This document shows, in pieces, positions 1-4,834 of a DNA stretch of 5,267 nucleotides (within the stretch, counting starts at the first letter, position 1; the number at the start of each line of letters is the position of its first letter). The notes beneath the pieces are model-generated. The model was not told where the DNA came from, did no database searches, and was given only the letters and a program-made list of their open reading frames with translations. Source of the DNA: an uncultured Clostridia bacterium (GTDB taxonomy: Bacteria > Bacillota > Clostridia > Christensenellales > UBA1242); contig CAMYXB010000068.1 in assembly GCA_947303145.1 (NCBI GenBank), positions 1 to 5,267 of the forward strand. Direction: 5' to 3'. The position numbers and the translations under genes are program-made.

Positions 1-641
1 AAAAATACAAACCAACCATCCCAATATCTAAAACTATCTACATACATATCTGTAATTAAAATAGTTTCCGTCTCTGTGCAATAATACTTGACAGTTTCGC
101 CATCAGCATAAGCAACATATTTTTTACCGACATCAAACGCTATTTCGCTTATCTTATTATCATTACCAGTATGCTCATCTAAGCCAGTAATAAATCTTCT
201 AAAAATTGAAGATATGTTATAACACCTTGCATCAGTGTTTTCAAACCTAAAATTATCCACTTTATACTTATAAAACACACCATTTGAATTTAACAAAGTT
301 AAAGTGTAATGTATAAAGTGTAAATTCTCATCATCACCTTGTGAAATATTTATGCTTGTTGCATTTAAATATTTGTTTGGAGAGCATGGTTGATACACAT
401 AAATAAACAAATCATTTTCTACACTTTCAGCTATTTGAATAACTTGCAGAGAATAGTCTGTATTATCAACAACATATTCAGTTTCATCAAAATTCTCATC
501 TAATTGTAAATCATATAATACATTTGTGTATTTTGATGTGCTAAGTGCATAAACTGGACTAGAGTATATGTTTATCAACGCACTAACAAAACAAGCAAAA
601 ACAAGCAACAAGCAACATAAAATTTTATTTACTTGTCTCAT
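1..641 (-). CDS. Secreted protein of unknown function, 3' end beyond the window
   Basis: An open frame runs without a stop from ATG at 641 to the left edge, giving 213 complete codons; the C-terminus is outside the window. The start is supported by AAAGG at 654-650, 8 nt upstream. The N-terminus is a classical signal peptide: a short basic start (MRQVNK), a hydrophobic core rich in Leu, Cys and Val (about residues 7-24), then SSPVYA followed by LS, a likely signal peptidase I site near residue 33. The mature part is polar, rich in Asp, Asn and Tyr, with alternating hydrophobic stretches suggesting beta structure, and has several scattered cysteines. It is the last visible gene of the minus-strand cluster, 80 nt after the membrane-protein gene, with a terminator-like hairpin between them. 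I do not recognise the family. Export is well supported; function is not. Confidence 0.8.
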   Translation of the reverse strand, partial: MRQVNKILCCLLLVFACFVSALINIYSSPVYALSTSKYTNVLYDLQLDENFDETEYVVDNTDYSLQVIQIAESVENDLFIYVYQPCSPNKYLNATSINISQGDDENLHFIHYTLTLLNSNGVFYKYKVDNFRFENTDARCYNISSIFRRFITGLDEHTGNDNKISEIAFDVGKKYVAYADGETVKYYCTETETILITDMYVDSFRYWDGWFVF

Positions 642-660
642 TTTTTCTACCTTTTTTAAA

Positions 661-708
661 AAAAACTAGCAGAGAAATGTTTTTACAAACAACTCAATGC
701 TAGTTTTT
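661..708 (-). terminator. Hairpin with U-tract after the 154-aa membrane-protein gene
   Basis: Perfect 11-bp inverted repeat, AAAAACTAGCA (661-671) and TGCTAGTTTTT (698-708), with a 26-nt loop. Read on the minus strand it follows the stop codon of the 722-1186 gene by about 14 nt, and its distal arm runs into eight T residues, as in a rho-independent terminator. The stem has only four G-C pairs and the loop is long, so termination is probably partial. The downstream secreted-protein gene could then be expressed by read-through. I found no convincing promoter in the 80-nt gap. Confidence 0.55.
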
Positions 709-721
709 ACTTTTTACTTAA

Positions 722-1186
722 TTATTTGTTGTATGTAATATTCAACATATTTGCATAATGAATTATGCTCAAAATTGAAATCTTAACATCTTCACCATCA
801 ACTTGGTTAGGTGTTATAACAACTCTGAAATATTCCGCACCTTCTGGTAAATCAGAAATATCAAAATCTTCATCAAGTGCATCGCTCATTTCAACGAATG
901 CCTTATCTTCGTCATAGAATGCGACCTTATATGTAACAGTTGCATTTTCATTGACTTTTATTTCCATACCATCAACATTACCATAATTATTAGTGCGAAT
1001 CGAAAGTTTAGTTTCAACATCTTTTCCGGTAGAACTATTTATTCCACCAATAGAATAGTTAAAACTATTTAAAGTTACAGTTTTTTCTGTCTTGCTTAAC
1101 TTAACACATATACCGACTAACACAATGCCAACAAGCAAGAAAGCTAGCAATGTTAGTATCCATTTACTTTTATTTGTTTTAAACAT
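722..1186 (-). CDS. Small membrane-anchored extracellular protein, 154 aa, unknown family
   Basis: ATG at 1186 has AAAGGAG (1198-1192) 5 nt upstream; that site overlaps the TAA of the preceding gene, indicating translational coupling. A basic N-terminus (residues 1-8) precedes one hydrophobic segment (about 9-29), either a membrane anchor or an uncleaved signal; there is no lipobox. About 125 residues would face outward. The outer part looks beta-rich: YKVAFYDEDKAFVEM (86-100), then LPEGAEYFRVVITP (113-126). The combination of a strand with Y-D-x-D-K and, further on, P-x-x-A-x-Y-x-R-V reminds me of jelly-roll carbohydrate-binding or phage receptor-binding modules. That is an impression from pattern only. 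It lies in the operon of small genes, before a secreted protein, so both may act at the cell surface. The family is not recognised. Confidence 0.85.
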   Translation of the reverse strand: MFKTNKSKWILTLLAFLLVGIVLVGICVKLSKTEKTVTLNSFNYSIGGINSSTGKDVETKLSIRTNNYGNVDGMEIKVNENATVTYKVAFYDEDKAFVEMSDALDEDFDISDLPEGAEYFRVVITPNQVDGEDVKISILSIIHYANMLNITYNK

Positions 1187-1196
1187 TTTTTCTCCT

Positions 1197-1409
1197 TTAA
1201 TTTATTTTAATTTTGTCAGACAAAAGATACATAATGTCATCAAATTTTTGTTCTACATAAAAACCTCTAGAATATCTTTCATCATTTTTATCTAAACCCG
1301 TTTCAACGAAAGCGGTTTCATCTTCACATTCTACAATAGATGTGATTTTATCAATTGGAAGAATTATTCTAAGGAATGTGCCTTTTTCTTTAAAAATAAC
1401 GAAATCCAT
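1197..1409 (-). CDS. Small soluble protein, 70 aa, unknown function
   Basis: ATG at 1409 is preceded by AAAGGAG (1422-1416) with a 6-nt spacer. The Shine-Dalgarno site lies inside the last codons (Lys-Gly-Ala) of the upstream 134-aa gene, whose TAA ends one base before this ATG, so the two are tightly coupled. The protein has no signal peptide or membrane segment. The pattern is alternating hydrophobic strands (VIF, FLRIILPI, ITSIVE), an acidic middle (ECEDET, LDKNDERY) and a C-terminal helix with a repeating hydrophobic face (FDDIMYLLSDKI). This resembles the many small cytoplasmic alpha/beta proteins of phages and integrative elements, but no signature motif is visible. It is real on the evidence of its ribosome site and coupling; its function is unknown. 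Confidence 0.8.
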   Translation of the reverse strand: MDFVIFKEKGTFLRIILPIDKITSIVECEDETAFVETGLDKNDERYSRGFYVEQKFDDIMYLLSDKIKIN

Positions 1410-1410
1410 A

Positions 1411-1815
1411 TTATGCTCCTTTTATCTCTATATGTAGAGAATTAAGTAACATATTAAATAGCGCTTTATCACTATCTTTTGATGGCTTAACGCTACATTC
1501 ATAAACAATTCCGTCATTATCAACAGCATGTGCCTTATATGTTAAATATTTAGTTACTTTGCCACTATCAGAAGTCATTTCTTCTTCTCCAAGTATCAGT
1601 TCAGCTTTCTTCGTAACATCAAAAATAATATCTAATGGCTCATAACCGCCTTTATCTTTAGGAATAAAGTCAACTTTAACATTACGATTTCTTACTTTAC
1701 CACTAACAAAGTATGACCAAAAATCTCTCCCATCACTACCTTTGAAACTCTCCCTTTCCAAAAATATTTTATTTTCCTTATTTACATTTTCTTTTACTTT
1801 AATTTCATTTTCCAT
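1411..1815 (-). CDS. Hypothetical soluble protein, 134 aa
   Basis: ATG at 1815 has a purine-rich AAAAGGAAAG site upstream that overlaps the end of the 64-aa gene; the two genes are 15 nt apart. The first 20 residues are highly charged and probably disordered. The body (about 28-134) starts with GSDGRDFWSYFVSGKVRNRN and continues with VKVDFIPKDKGGYEPLDI (47-64), YLTYKAHAVDNDGIVYECSV (90-109) and a C-terminal helix, DKALFNMLLNSLHIE. The regular hydrophobic strands and a closing helix suggest a compact beta-rich fold. There is no signal peptide or membrane segment. The D-K-G-G-Y-x-x-L-D-I stretch is the most distinctive element and would be the best probe for relatives. I do not recognise a named family. 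Position in a run of small coupled genes suggests an accessory-element product, but this is inference. Confidence 0.83.
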   Translation of the reverse strand: MENEIKVKENVNKENKIFLERESFKGSDGRDFWSYFVSGKVRNRNVKVDFIPKDKGGYEPLDIIFDVTKKAELILGEEEMTSDSGKVTKYLTYKAHAVDNDGIVYECSVKPSKDSDKALFNMLLNSLHIEIKGA

Positions 1816-1830
1816 TATTTATCTTTCCTT

Positions 1831-2025
1831 TTAAAAACTTTCTTTTGCGTATAGTGAAGACTGCTTCTGCCACTTACCTTTAGCCTTGTCATACACGAGG
1901 ACAATACAACTTACATTTTCAAATCTATTCTTATTTACAGCCTCAATAAAAGCCTCTTTATATAAATTAAAGTTTTGACGATAACATTCCTTGCCGAATT
2001 TATAACAAATGACTTTAGACAACAT
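1831..2025 (-). CDS. Small protein, 64 aa, unknown function
   Basis: I place the start at ATG 2025 because AGGAG (2038-2034) lies 8 nt upstream. A TTG two codons earlier (2031) would leave only 2 nt and is unlikely. The protein begins MLSKVICYKFGKECY, has a likely amphipathic helix (YKEAFIEAVNKNRF), then a strong hydrophobic strand (CIVLVYD) and a basic tail (KAKGKWQKQ). This makes a small beta-alpha-beta layout without membrane or signal sequences. It contains three Cys but no CxxC metal site. The TAA lies within the upstream region of the 134-aa gene and overlaps its ribosome site, so it is the proximal gene of the coupled block. No family is recognised. Confidence 0.75.
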   Translation of the reverse strand: MLSKVICYKFGKECYRQNFNLYKEAFIEAVNKNRFENVSCIVLVYDKAKGKWQKQSSLYAKESF

Positions 2026-2053
2026 CTGCAAATCTCCTATACTTTTGATATTT

Positions 2054-2098
2054 TGACTAGCCTTAATCTATCTAGTCAGTGCGTGAACACCAGTCACG
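2054..2098 (-). promoter_or_regulatory. Two dyads ahead of the small-gene operon
   Basis: Two perfect inverted repeats lie just upstream of the 64-aa gene: TGACTAG (2054-2060) with CTAGTCA (2072-2078), spacer 11 nt, and CGTGA (2082-2086) with TCACG (2094-2098), spacer 7 nt. On the minus strand they would be successive hairpins ending about 16 nt before the AGGAG site at 2038-2034. They could be a structured leader or protein-binding sites. No U-tract follows, so a terminator is unlikely. I found no convincing promoter between 2100 and 2134. Confidence 0.4.
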
Positions 2099-2134
2099 AC
2101 TTATAGAATTATTTAAATGTAAATGATATAGAAA

Positions 2135-2239
2135 TTAATTATTTCTTAATCGTCTTTTTCTATTTCTTCGTTTTTTTCTTCGACTACCAGCAATTACACC
2201 AATATGAAAAGCTCTTTTTTCTTTTCTAGAATTGAACAA
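2135..2239 (-). CDS. Possible Arg-rich microprotein, 34 aa
   Basis: A short minus-strand frame ends with TAA at 2137-2135. The best start is TTG at 2239, because AAGGGGGTG (2257-2249), one base off the ideal AAGGAGGTG, lies 9 nt upstream. GTG at 2251 would give 38 residues but is part of that ribosome site. The product begins MFNSRKEKRAFHIGVIAG and ends in a dense basic tail, SRRKKRRNRKRRLRNN, so about half its residues are Arg or Lys. A tail like this suggests nucleic-acid binding, for example an arginine-rich RNA-binding peptide. It may equally be an accident of purine-rich DNA: the GAA/AGA-rich stretch would encode Arg and Lys in any case. It lies about 97 nt ahead of the 64-aa gene's ribosome site, so it could be the first gene of the operon. 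Confidence 0.35.
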   Translation of the reverse strand: MFNSRKEKRAFHIGVIAGSRRKKRRNRKRRLRNN

Positions 2240-2270
2240 AAAATATTTCACCCCCTTAATCTAAATTTTT

Positions 2271-2328
2271 ATAAGATTTAAAGCATGTAGAAAAACAAAA
2301 GGGGAAAACGACATGCCTTAAATCTTAT
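2271..2328 (-). repeat. 18-bp inverted repeat (hairpin) upstream of the operon
   Basis: Arms 2271-2288 (ATAAGATTTAAAGCATGT) and 2311-2328 pair over 18 bp with a single exception, around a 22-nt purine-rich loop. The exception is A2282 opposite C2317, which is a mismatch in plus-strand RNA but a G-U pair in minus-strand RNA, so any RNA hairpin is more likely to form on the minus strand. The minus-strand loop contains CCCCTT (2304-2299), complementary to AAGGGG (2257-2252) in the ribosome site of the possible microprotein. Possible roles are a leader structure, a dyad operator overlapping the candidate -10 box at 2327-2322, or an origin-type hairpin. The repeat itself is certain; its role is not. 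Confidence 0.8.
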
Positions 2329-2351
2329 TTTCAAGAGCAAATCAAAATCAA
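2322..2351 (-). promoter_or_regulatory. Candidate promoter for the small-gene operon
   Basis: On the minus strand, TTGATT (2351-2346) and TAAGAT (2327-2322) are 18 nt apart, each matching four of six bases of the sigma-A consensus. The -10 box lies in one arm of the 18-bp inverted repeat, so a protein bound to that dyad could block it. It is the best promoter candidate I found for the operon, but such matches are common in AT-rich DNA. Confidence 0.3.
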
Positions 2352-2355
2352 TAAT

Positions 2356-2396
2356 AAAAAAAGTCTTATTCTTTACGAATAAAAGAATAAAACTTT
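2356..2396 (-). terminator. Terminator-like hairpin between the LRR gene and the operon
   Basis: Arms 2360-2374 and 2382-2396 form a 15-bp stem (AAAGT, one odd pair, TTATTCTTT) with a 7-nt loop. The odd pair, C2365 with A2391, becomes a G-U pair in minus-strand RNA. On that strand the stem ends in a U-tract (plus-strand A residues 2356-2362), the shape of a rho-independent terminator. No minus-strand gene precedes it, so it may stop antisense transcription from the LRR region before it enters the small-gene operon. The stem is very AT-rich, so strength is uncertain. Confidence 0.45.
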
Positions 2397-2435
2397 ACAA
2401 AATTAGCAAAAAAATAAAAAATATGTTGACAGATA

Positions 2436-2466
2436 TTGTCATATTTTGGGAAAAATAGGTAATAAT
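2436..2466 (+). promoter_or_regulatory. Possible promoter and dyad before the LRR gene
   Basis: TTGTCA (2436-2441) and a TAATAAT stretch (2460-2466) are spaced 18-19 nt, a weak sigma-A match. The consensus-like TTGACA at 2426-2431 has no -10 box at the right distance, but forms a TGACA/TGTCA dyad (2427-2431, 2437-2441) that could be an operator. If the -10 is correct, transcription would begin within a base or two of the ATG at 2474. Confidence 0.25.
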
Positions 2467-2473
2467 ACTTCGT

Positions 2474-3226
2474 ATGTATGGACCCAAATATAGCAAACGG
2501 ACATATGAAAGTATTTTCAATCTATACAAAAAGTATCTATACATTCTTGTTTCAATAGTAGATGACACGCTCAGTGGAAGCTACAACAAATCTTCGTCTA
2601 ATCTTAGATGGAATGTAGTGAGCAGTGAATATAAAGAGGACAACGCAGGAGAAATATTAGATAACACCGAAGCAGATATATCTGACTATCTGGATATACA
2701 AAATGGAGTGATAATGGGCATACAAGAAAATGTCACTTTGCCAGAGACTTTAATTATCCCCGAGGGGATAACTGCCATACAGGACTATTCTTTCATGGAA
2801 TATTCTGGGGGAGATTTTAGCATTGTATTGCCAAGCAGTTTAGAATACATAGGAGAGTGGGCTTTCTATGACTGTTCTTCTCTAGTTTCTATCACTCTCA
2901 ATAGCGGACTCCTCGATATAGGAGCTTTGGCTTTTGCTGGGACAAGCATAACTTCACTTGTTATCCCTGCTTCAGTCACCACAATAGGCGCAAGTATTAT
3001 TGAGGGCTGTGCAAGTCTGACAAAGGTATATATTGCACATGACGATATTGCTGTTTTAGAAAATATTGAAGAATTTGCTTTTTGTAACGAGGGGACGTCC
3101 TTTTACTTCAAGGATAGTGAAGGAAATGTAGGAGGGACTCTTGGAGATATTTCAATTTATTGTTCTTTAGGAGATATATCTTATGGCATTACAGAAGAGC
3201 AATGGGAGAATATTATTGGAGAATAA
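2474..3226 (+). CDS. LRR_5 (BspA-like) leucine-rich repeat protein, 250 aa
   Basis: Residues 92-188 carry about four LRR_5-type repeats with the pattern L-x-IP-x-x-hydrophobic-T-x-IG-x-x-AF-x-x-C-x-SL: LIIPEGITAIQDYSF, VLPSSLEYIGEWAFYDCSSL, LLDIGALAFAGTSITSL and VIPASVTTIGASIIEGCASL. The segment SDYLDIQNGVIMGI (70-83) resembles the lead-in often placed before such repeats. This family usually forms secreted or surface solenoids that bind proteins or host surfaces. Here the start is doubtful: no Shine-Dalgarno site precedes ATG 2474, an in-frame TAG lies at 2456-2458, and the N-terminus (MYGPKYSKRTYESIFNLYKK) is not a signal peptide. No LPxTG or C-terminal membrane segment is present. It may be a leaderless cytoplasmic protein or the remains of a gene that lost its 5' end. 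It converges on the InlB-repeat gene. Confidence 0.8.
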   Translation: MYGPKYSKRTYESIFNLYKKYLYILVSIVDDTLSGSYNKSSSNLRWNVVSSEYKEDNAGEILDNTEADISDYLDIQNGVIMGIQENVTLPETLIIPEGITAIQDYSFMEYSGGDFSIVLPSSLEYIGEWAFYDCSSLVSITLNSGLLDIGALAFAGTSITSLVIPASVTTIGASIIEGCASLTKVYIAHDDIAVLENIEEFAFCNEGTSFYFKDSEGNVGGTLGDISIYCSLGDISYGITEEQWENIIGE

Positions 3227-3310
3227 ATTTTGTCTTAATCTCAATTATTCTATAAAAAATTTTATCTTTCATATTCCATAATATTAAATCTATAAAATAT
3301 GTTGCAGAGC

Positions 3311-3342
3311 AAAAAAAATCCACGTGAAAAATTCGTGGATTT
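3311..3342 (-). terminator. Terminator of the InlB-repeat gene
   Basis: AAATCCACG (3316-3324) pairs perfectly with CGTGGATTT (3334-3342) around a 9-nt loop. On the minus strand the stem is followed by a run of T residues (plus-strand A residues 3311-3318), about 100 nt after the TAA of the InlB-repeat gene. It may also act weakly on the LRR transcript coming the other way. Its AAAAATCCACG start is repeated in the terminator at the right end of the window. Confidence 0.7.
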
Positions 3343-3349
3343 CTATGAC

Positions 3350-3398
3350 AAAAACAAGAGTATTTTAACCCAATGCGGTTATCCCCCTCTTGTTTTTT
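3350..3398 (+). terminator. Nested hairpin terminator between convergent genes
   Basis: The outer stem AAAAACAAGAG (3350-3360) pairs with CTCTTGTTTTT (3387-3397). Inside a symmetric 5-nt internal loop is a second stem, TAACC (3366-3370) with GGTTA (3377-3381), capped by six nucleotides. On the plus strand the distal arm ends in T6, so it can end the LRR transcript about 125 nt after its stop. The minus strand has a similar T5 arm, so it may serve both directions together with the hairpin at 3311-3342. Confidence 0.6.
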
Positions 3399-3442
3399 CT
3401 TTGTCGAAGATAAAATTTATGTATATACCCACTATATTCTTT

Positions 3443-4711
3443 TTACTCACTATACGAGAAAGTCAATGTGCAATTTTGGTCCAATGTAATAGTTTCATAT
3501 ACATCATAACAGGATCCGAAATGCGGTGGTTCATCAGGTGGCATTGGGCCTCCTCCAACTACATAATTGCTAAAATCTGTCTGGTAAATTGTGCTGGTGG
3601 GGGTAGTTAGTGTCCATGTCACATTATTTGCCCAGCCAGTCTCATGGTTAATATGTATATAAATAGTGGTTCCTGCTTGAAACGACTCACTTCGTTTCTC
3701 ATCATATTCACCCCACCCATACGTAAAGAACACAGTGCCACCATTATTATTATATCCACCCGTGGATAGAAGTATTGCAATACTATTATTAATTGTGTCA
3801 CTTATTACCCAACTCAAGGTATAGGTATTAGATGGGGTCGACACCTCTTCCCACTTAGCATAAAGAGATATATTGCTTGTGTAAGTAGTAGCGCCTAGAG
3901 AGGTGACGGCATCTCCTGTGCATGCACTTGACGTATACCAACCGCCAAAGGAGTATCCCTCTTTAGTGGGACTGAGCAGTGTGGTAGCAGTGCCATAAGA
4001 GTGTGATGTGGGATAACCTGATGCGTGCGTCCCAGTGAAGCCAGAGCCACCCTCGTCATAGTAAGTTATGCTATAATTATTGGCACTCCACTTGGCGTAG
4101 AGAGTGATATTATTTGTATATGCAGTAGCCCCCAGTGATGTCACTGCAGTGCCTGTGCAACTGCTTGAGGTATACCAGCCACCGAAAGAATATCCAGTCT
4201 TTGAGGCAGTCTTTAATGTGGTGGCAGTGCCGTAGGTATGACTAATAGGATAGTTAGGTGCATGACTTCCGCTGAAAGAAGTGTCTCCCGCGTCTCTATA
4301 TGTTATGGAATAACTTCTTGCTGTCCACTTAGCCCTTGCATATAGATGGTCGGTGAAAGGCATATCGGACGCTAGGGTGTAGTCGTTGTAGTTAGTTCCG
4401 TCTACACTATATTCATATCCACTAAATGTATACCCAGTTCTTGTGGGATTGGCGGGGAATATAGACGTGCCGGAGAGAGTGTTTATCTTGATAGTAGTAG
4501 TGTATGTATGCTGGCTATTAGAGAAATATCCCTCTCCTGCATTAAACGTCACTTGAACATTCTCCGGTGCGTCATAAGTCCATGTTTGCTCGAAGCGAAT
4601 AGTCGCCACTTTAGCCGATTGTGTCATGGCTACACTGCTCGCTACTGCAGTGATTATGACAAGTGTCCATAATATAGACATCAATAATCCTTTTTTACTT
4701 TTGTTTCCCAT
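3443..4711 (-). CDS. Secreted InlB B-repeat (Listeria-Bacteroides repeat) protein, 422 aa
   Basis: ATG at 4711 has AAAGGAG (4728-4722) 10 nt upstream and a near-consensus promoter. Residues 1-8 are basic and 9-29 hydrophobic (LLMSILWTLVIITAVASSVA), a signal peptide or N-terminal anchor. Three Listeria-Bacteroides (InlB B-type) repeats follow: a divergent one at about 51-129 ending YARAKW, and two close copies at 134-208 and 213-287, each beginning YSITY, carrying GYSFGGWYTSS, and ending LYAKW. These ubiquitin-like beta repeats are found in extracellular adhesins and surface proteins. Residues 294-422 form a separate Trp/Tyr/Thr-rich, beta-like region with a Pro-rich stretch (GGGPMPPDEPPH) and two Cys (401, 414); I do not recognise it. 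There is no LPxTG, sorting helix or choline-binding motif, so the protein is either released or held by its N-terminus. It is divergent from the XRE regulator, which probably controls it. Confidence 0.9.
   Translation of the reverse strand: MGNKSKKGLLMSILWTLVIITAVASSVAMTQSAKVATIRFEQTWTYDAPENVQVTFNAGEGYFSNSQHTYTTTIKINTLSGTSIFPANPTRTGYTFSGYEYSVDGTNYNDYTLASDMPFTDHLYARAKWTARSYSITYRDAGDTSFSGSHAPNYPISHTYGTATTLKTASKTGYSFGGWYTSSSCTGTAVTSLGATAYTNNITLYAKWSANNYSITYYDEGGSGFTGTHASGYPTSHSYGTATTLLSPTKEGYSFGGWYTSSACTGDAVTSLGATTYTSNISLYAKWEEVSTPSNTYTLSWVISDTINNSIAILLSTGGYNNNGGTVFFTYGWGEYDEKRSESFQAGTTIYIHINHETGWANNVTWTLTTPTSTIYQTDFSNYVVGGGPMPPDEPPHFGSCYDVYETITLDQNCTLTFSYSE
3851..4312 (-). repeat. Tandem 237-bp internal duplication in the InlB-repeat gene
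   Basis: Repeat units two and three of the protein (4312-4088 and 4075-3851) recur with an exact 79-codon, 237-bp period. By hand alignment 54 of 75 residues are identical, with the best match in GYSFGGWYTSS and AVTSLGAT. The DNA differs at many synonymous positions, so the duplication is not recent. The first repeat of the protein is much more divergent and not part of this pair. Confidence 0.85.
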
Positions 4712-4767
4712 TTCTCAATATCTCCTTTAACCTACAAAGATTGCAAAAAAATGCAACTTTTTAATAA

Positions 4768-4796
4768 ATAATACACAAATGTATATTATTTGTCAA
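4768..4796 (-). promoter_or_regulatory. Sigma-A promoter of the InlB-repeat gene
   Basis: On the minus strand, a perfect TTGACA (4796-4791), a 17-nt spacer and TATTAT (4773-4768) form a near-consensus promoter. Transcription should start near 4761, giving a leader of about 50 nt. That leader has a small hairpin (TTGCA 4741-4745 with TGCAA 4752-4756) before the ribosome site. Confidence 0.75.
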
Positions 4797-4804
4797 CTCA
4801 ATTG

Positions 4805-4834
4805 TTGTATATTTTTTCTTCAATTGTGTATTAT
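4805..4834 (+). promoter_or_regulatory. Candidate promoter of the XRE regulator gene
   Basis: TTGTAT (4805-4810), an 18-nt spacer and TATTAT (4829-4834) would start transcription near 4841, about 19 nt before the ATG. It is weaker than the divergent promoter. The overlapping AT-rich run offers other possible -10 boxes, such as TATAGT at 4840-4845. Confidence 0.45.

Noticed and set aside
1092..1295. Plus-strand open frame of 67 codons
   Set aside because: It overlaps two well-supported minus-strand genes with strong ribosome sites and lacks one of its own; the composition is that of an antisense shadow.
2025..2031. TTG at 2031 as start of the 64-aa gene
   Set aside because: It lies only 2 nt from the AGGAG site, whereas ATG at 2025 has an 8-nt spacer.
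2054..2068. Resemblance of GACTAGCCTTAAT to the 13-bp AACTAGCATTGAG repeat
   Set aside because: Several mismatches over a short AT-rich string; too weak to count as a third copy.
2426..2454. TTGACA at 2426-2431 as a -35 box for the LRR gene
   Set aside because: The position 17 nt downstream reads GGAAAA, with no usable -10 box; the hexamer fits better as part of the TGACA/TGTCA dyad.
3299..3610. Plus-strand open frame of 103 codons
   Set aside because: It runs through both terminator hairpins and antisense to the InlB-repeat gene, with no ribosome site; an overlap artefact.
3619..3801. Second minus-strand frame of 60 codons
   Set aside because: It lies wholly inside the InlB-repeat gene in another frame and has no supporting start signals.
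3851..4312. Tandem repeat as a CRISPR-like or intergenic array
   Set aside because: The 237-bp period is in frame, inside a coding gene, and encodes InlB B-type protein repeats.
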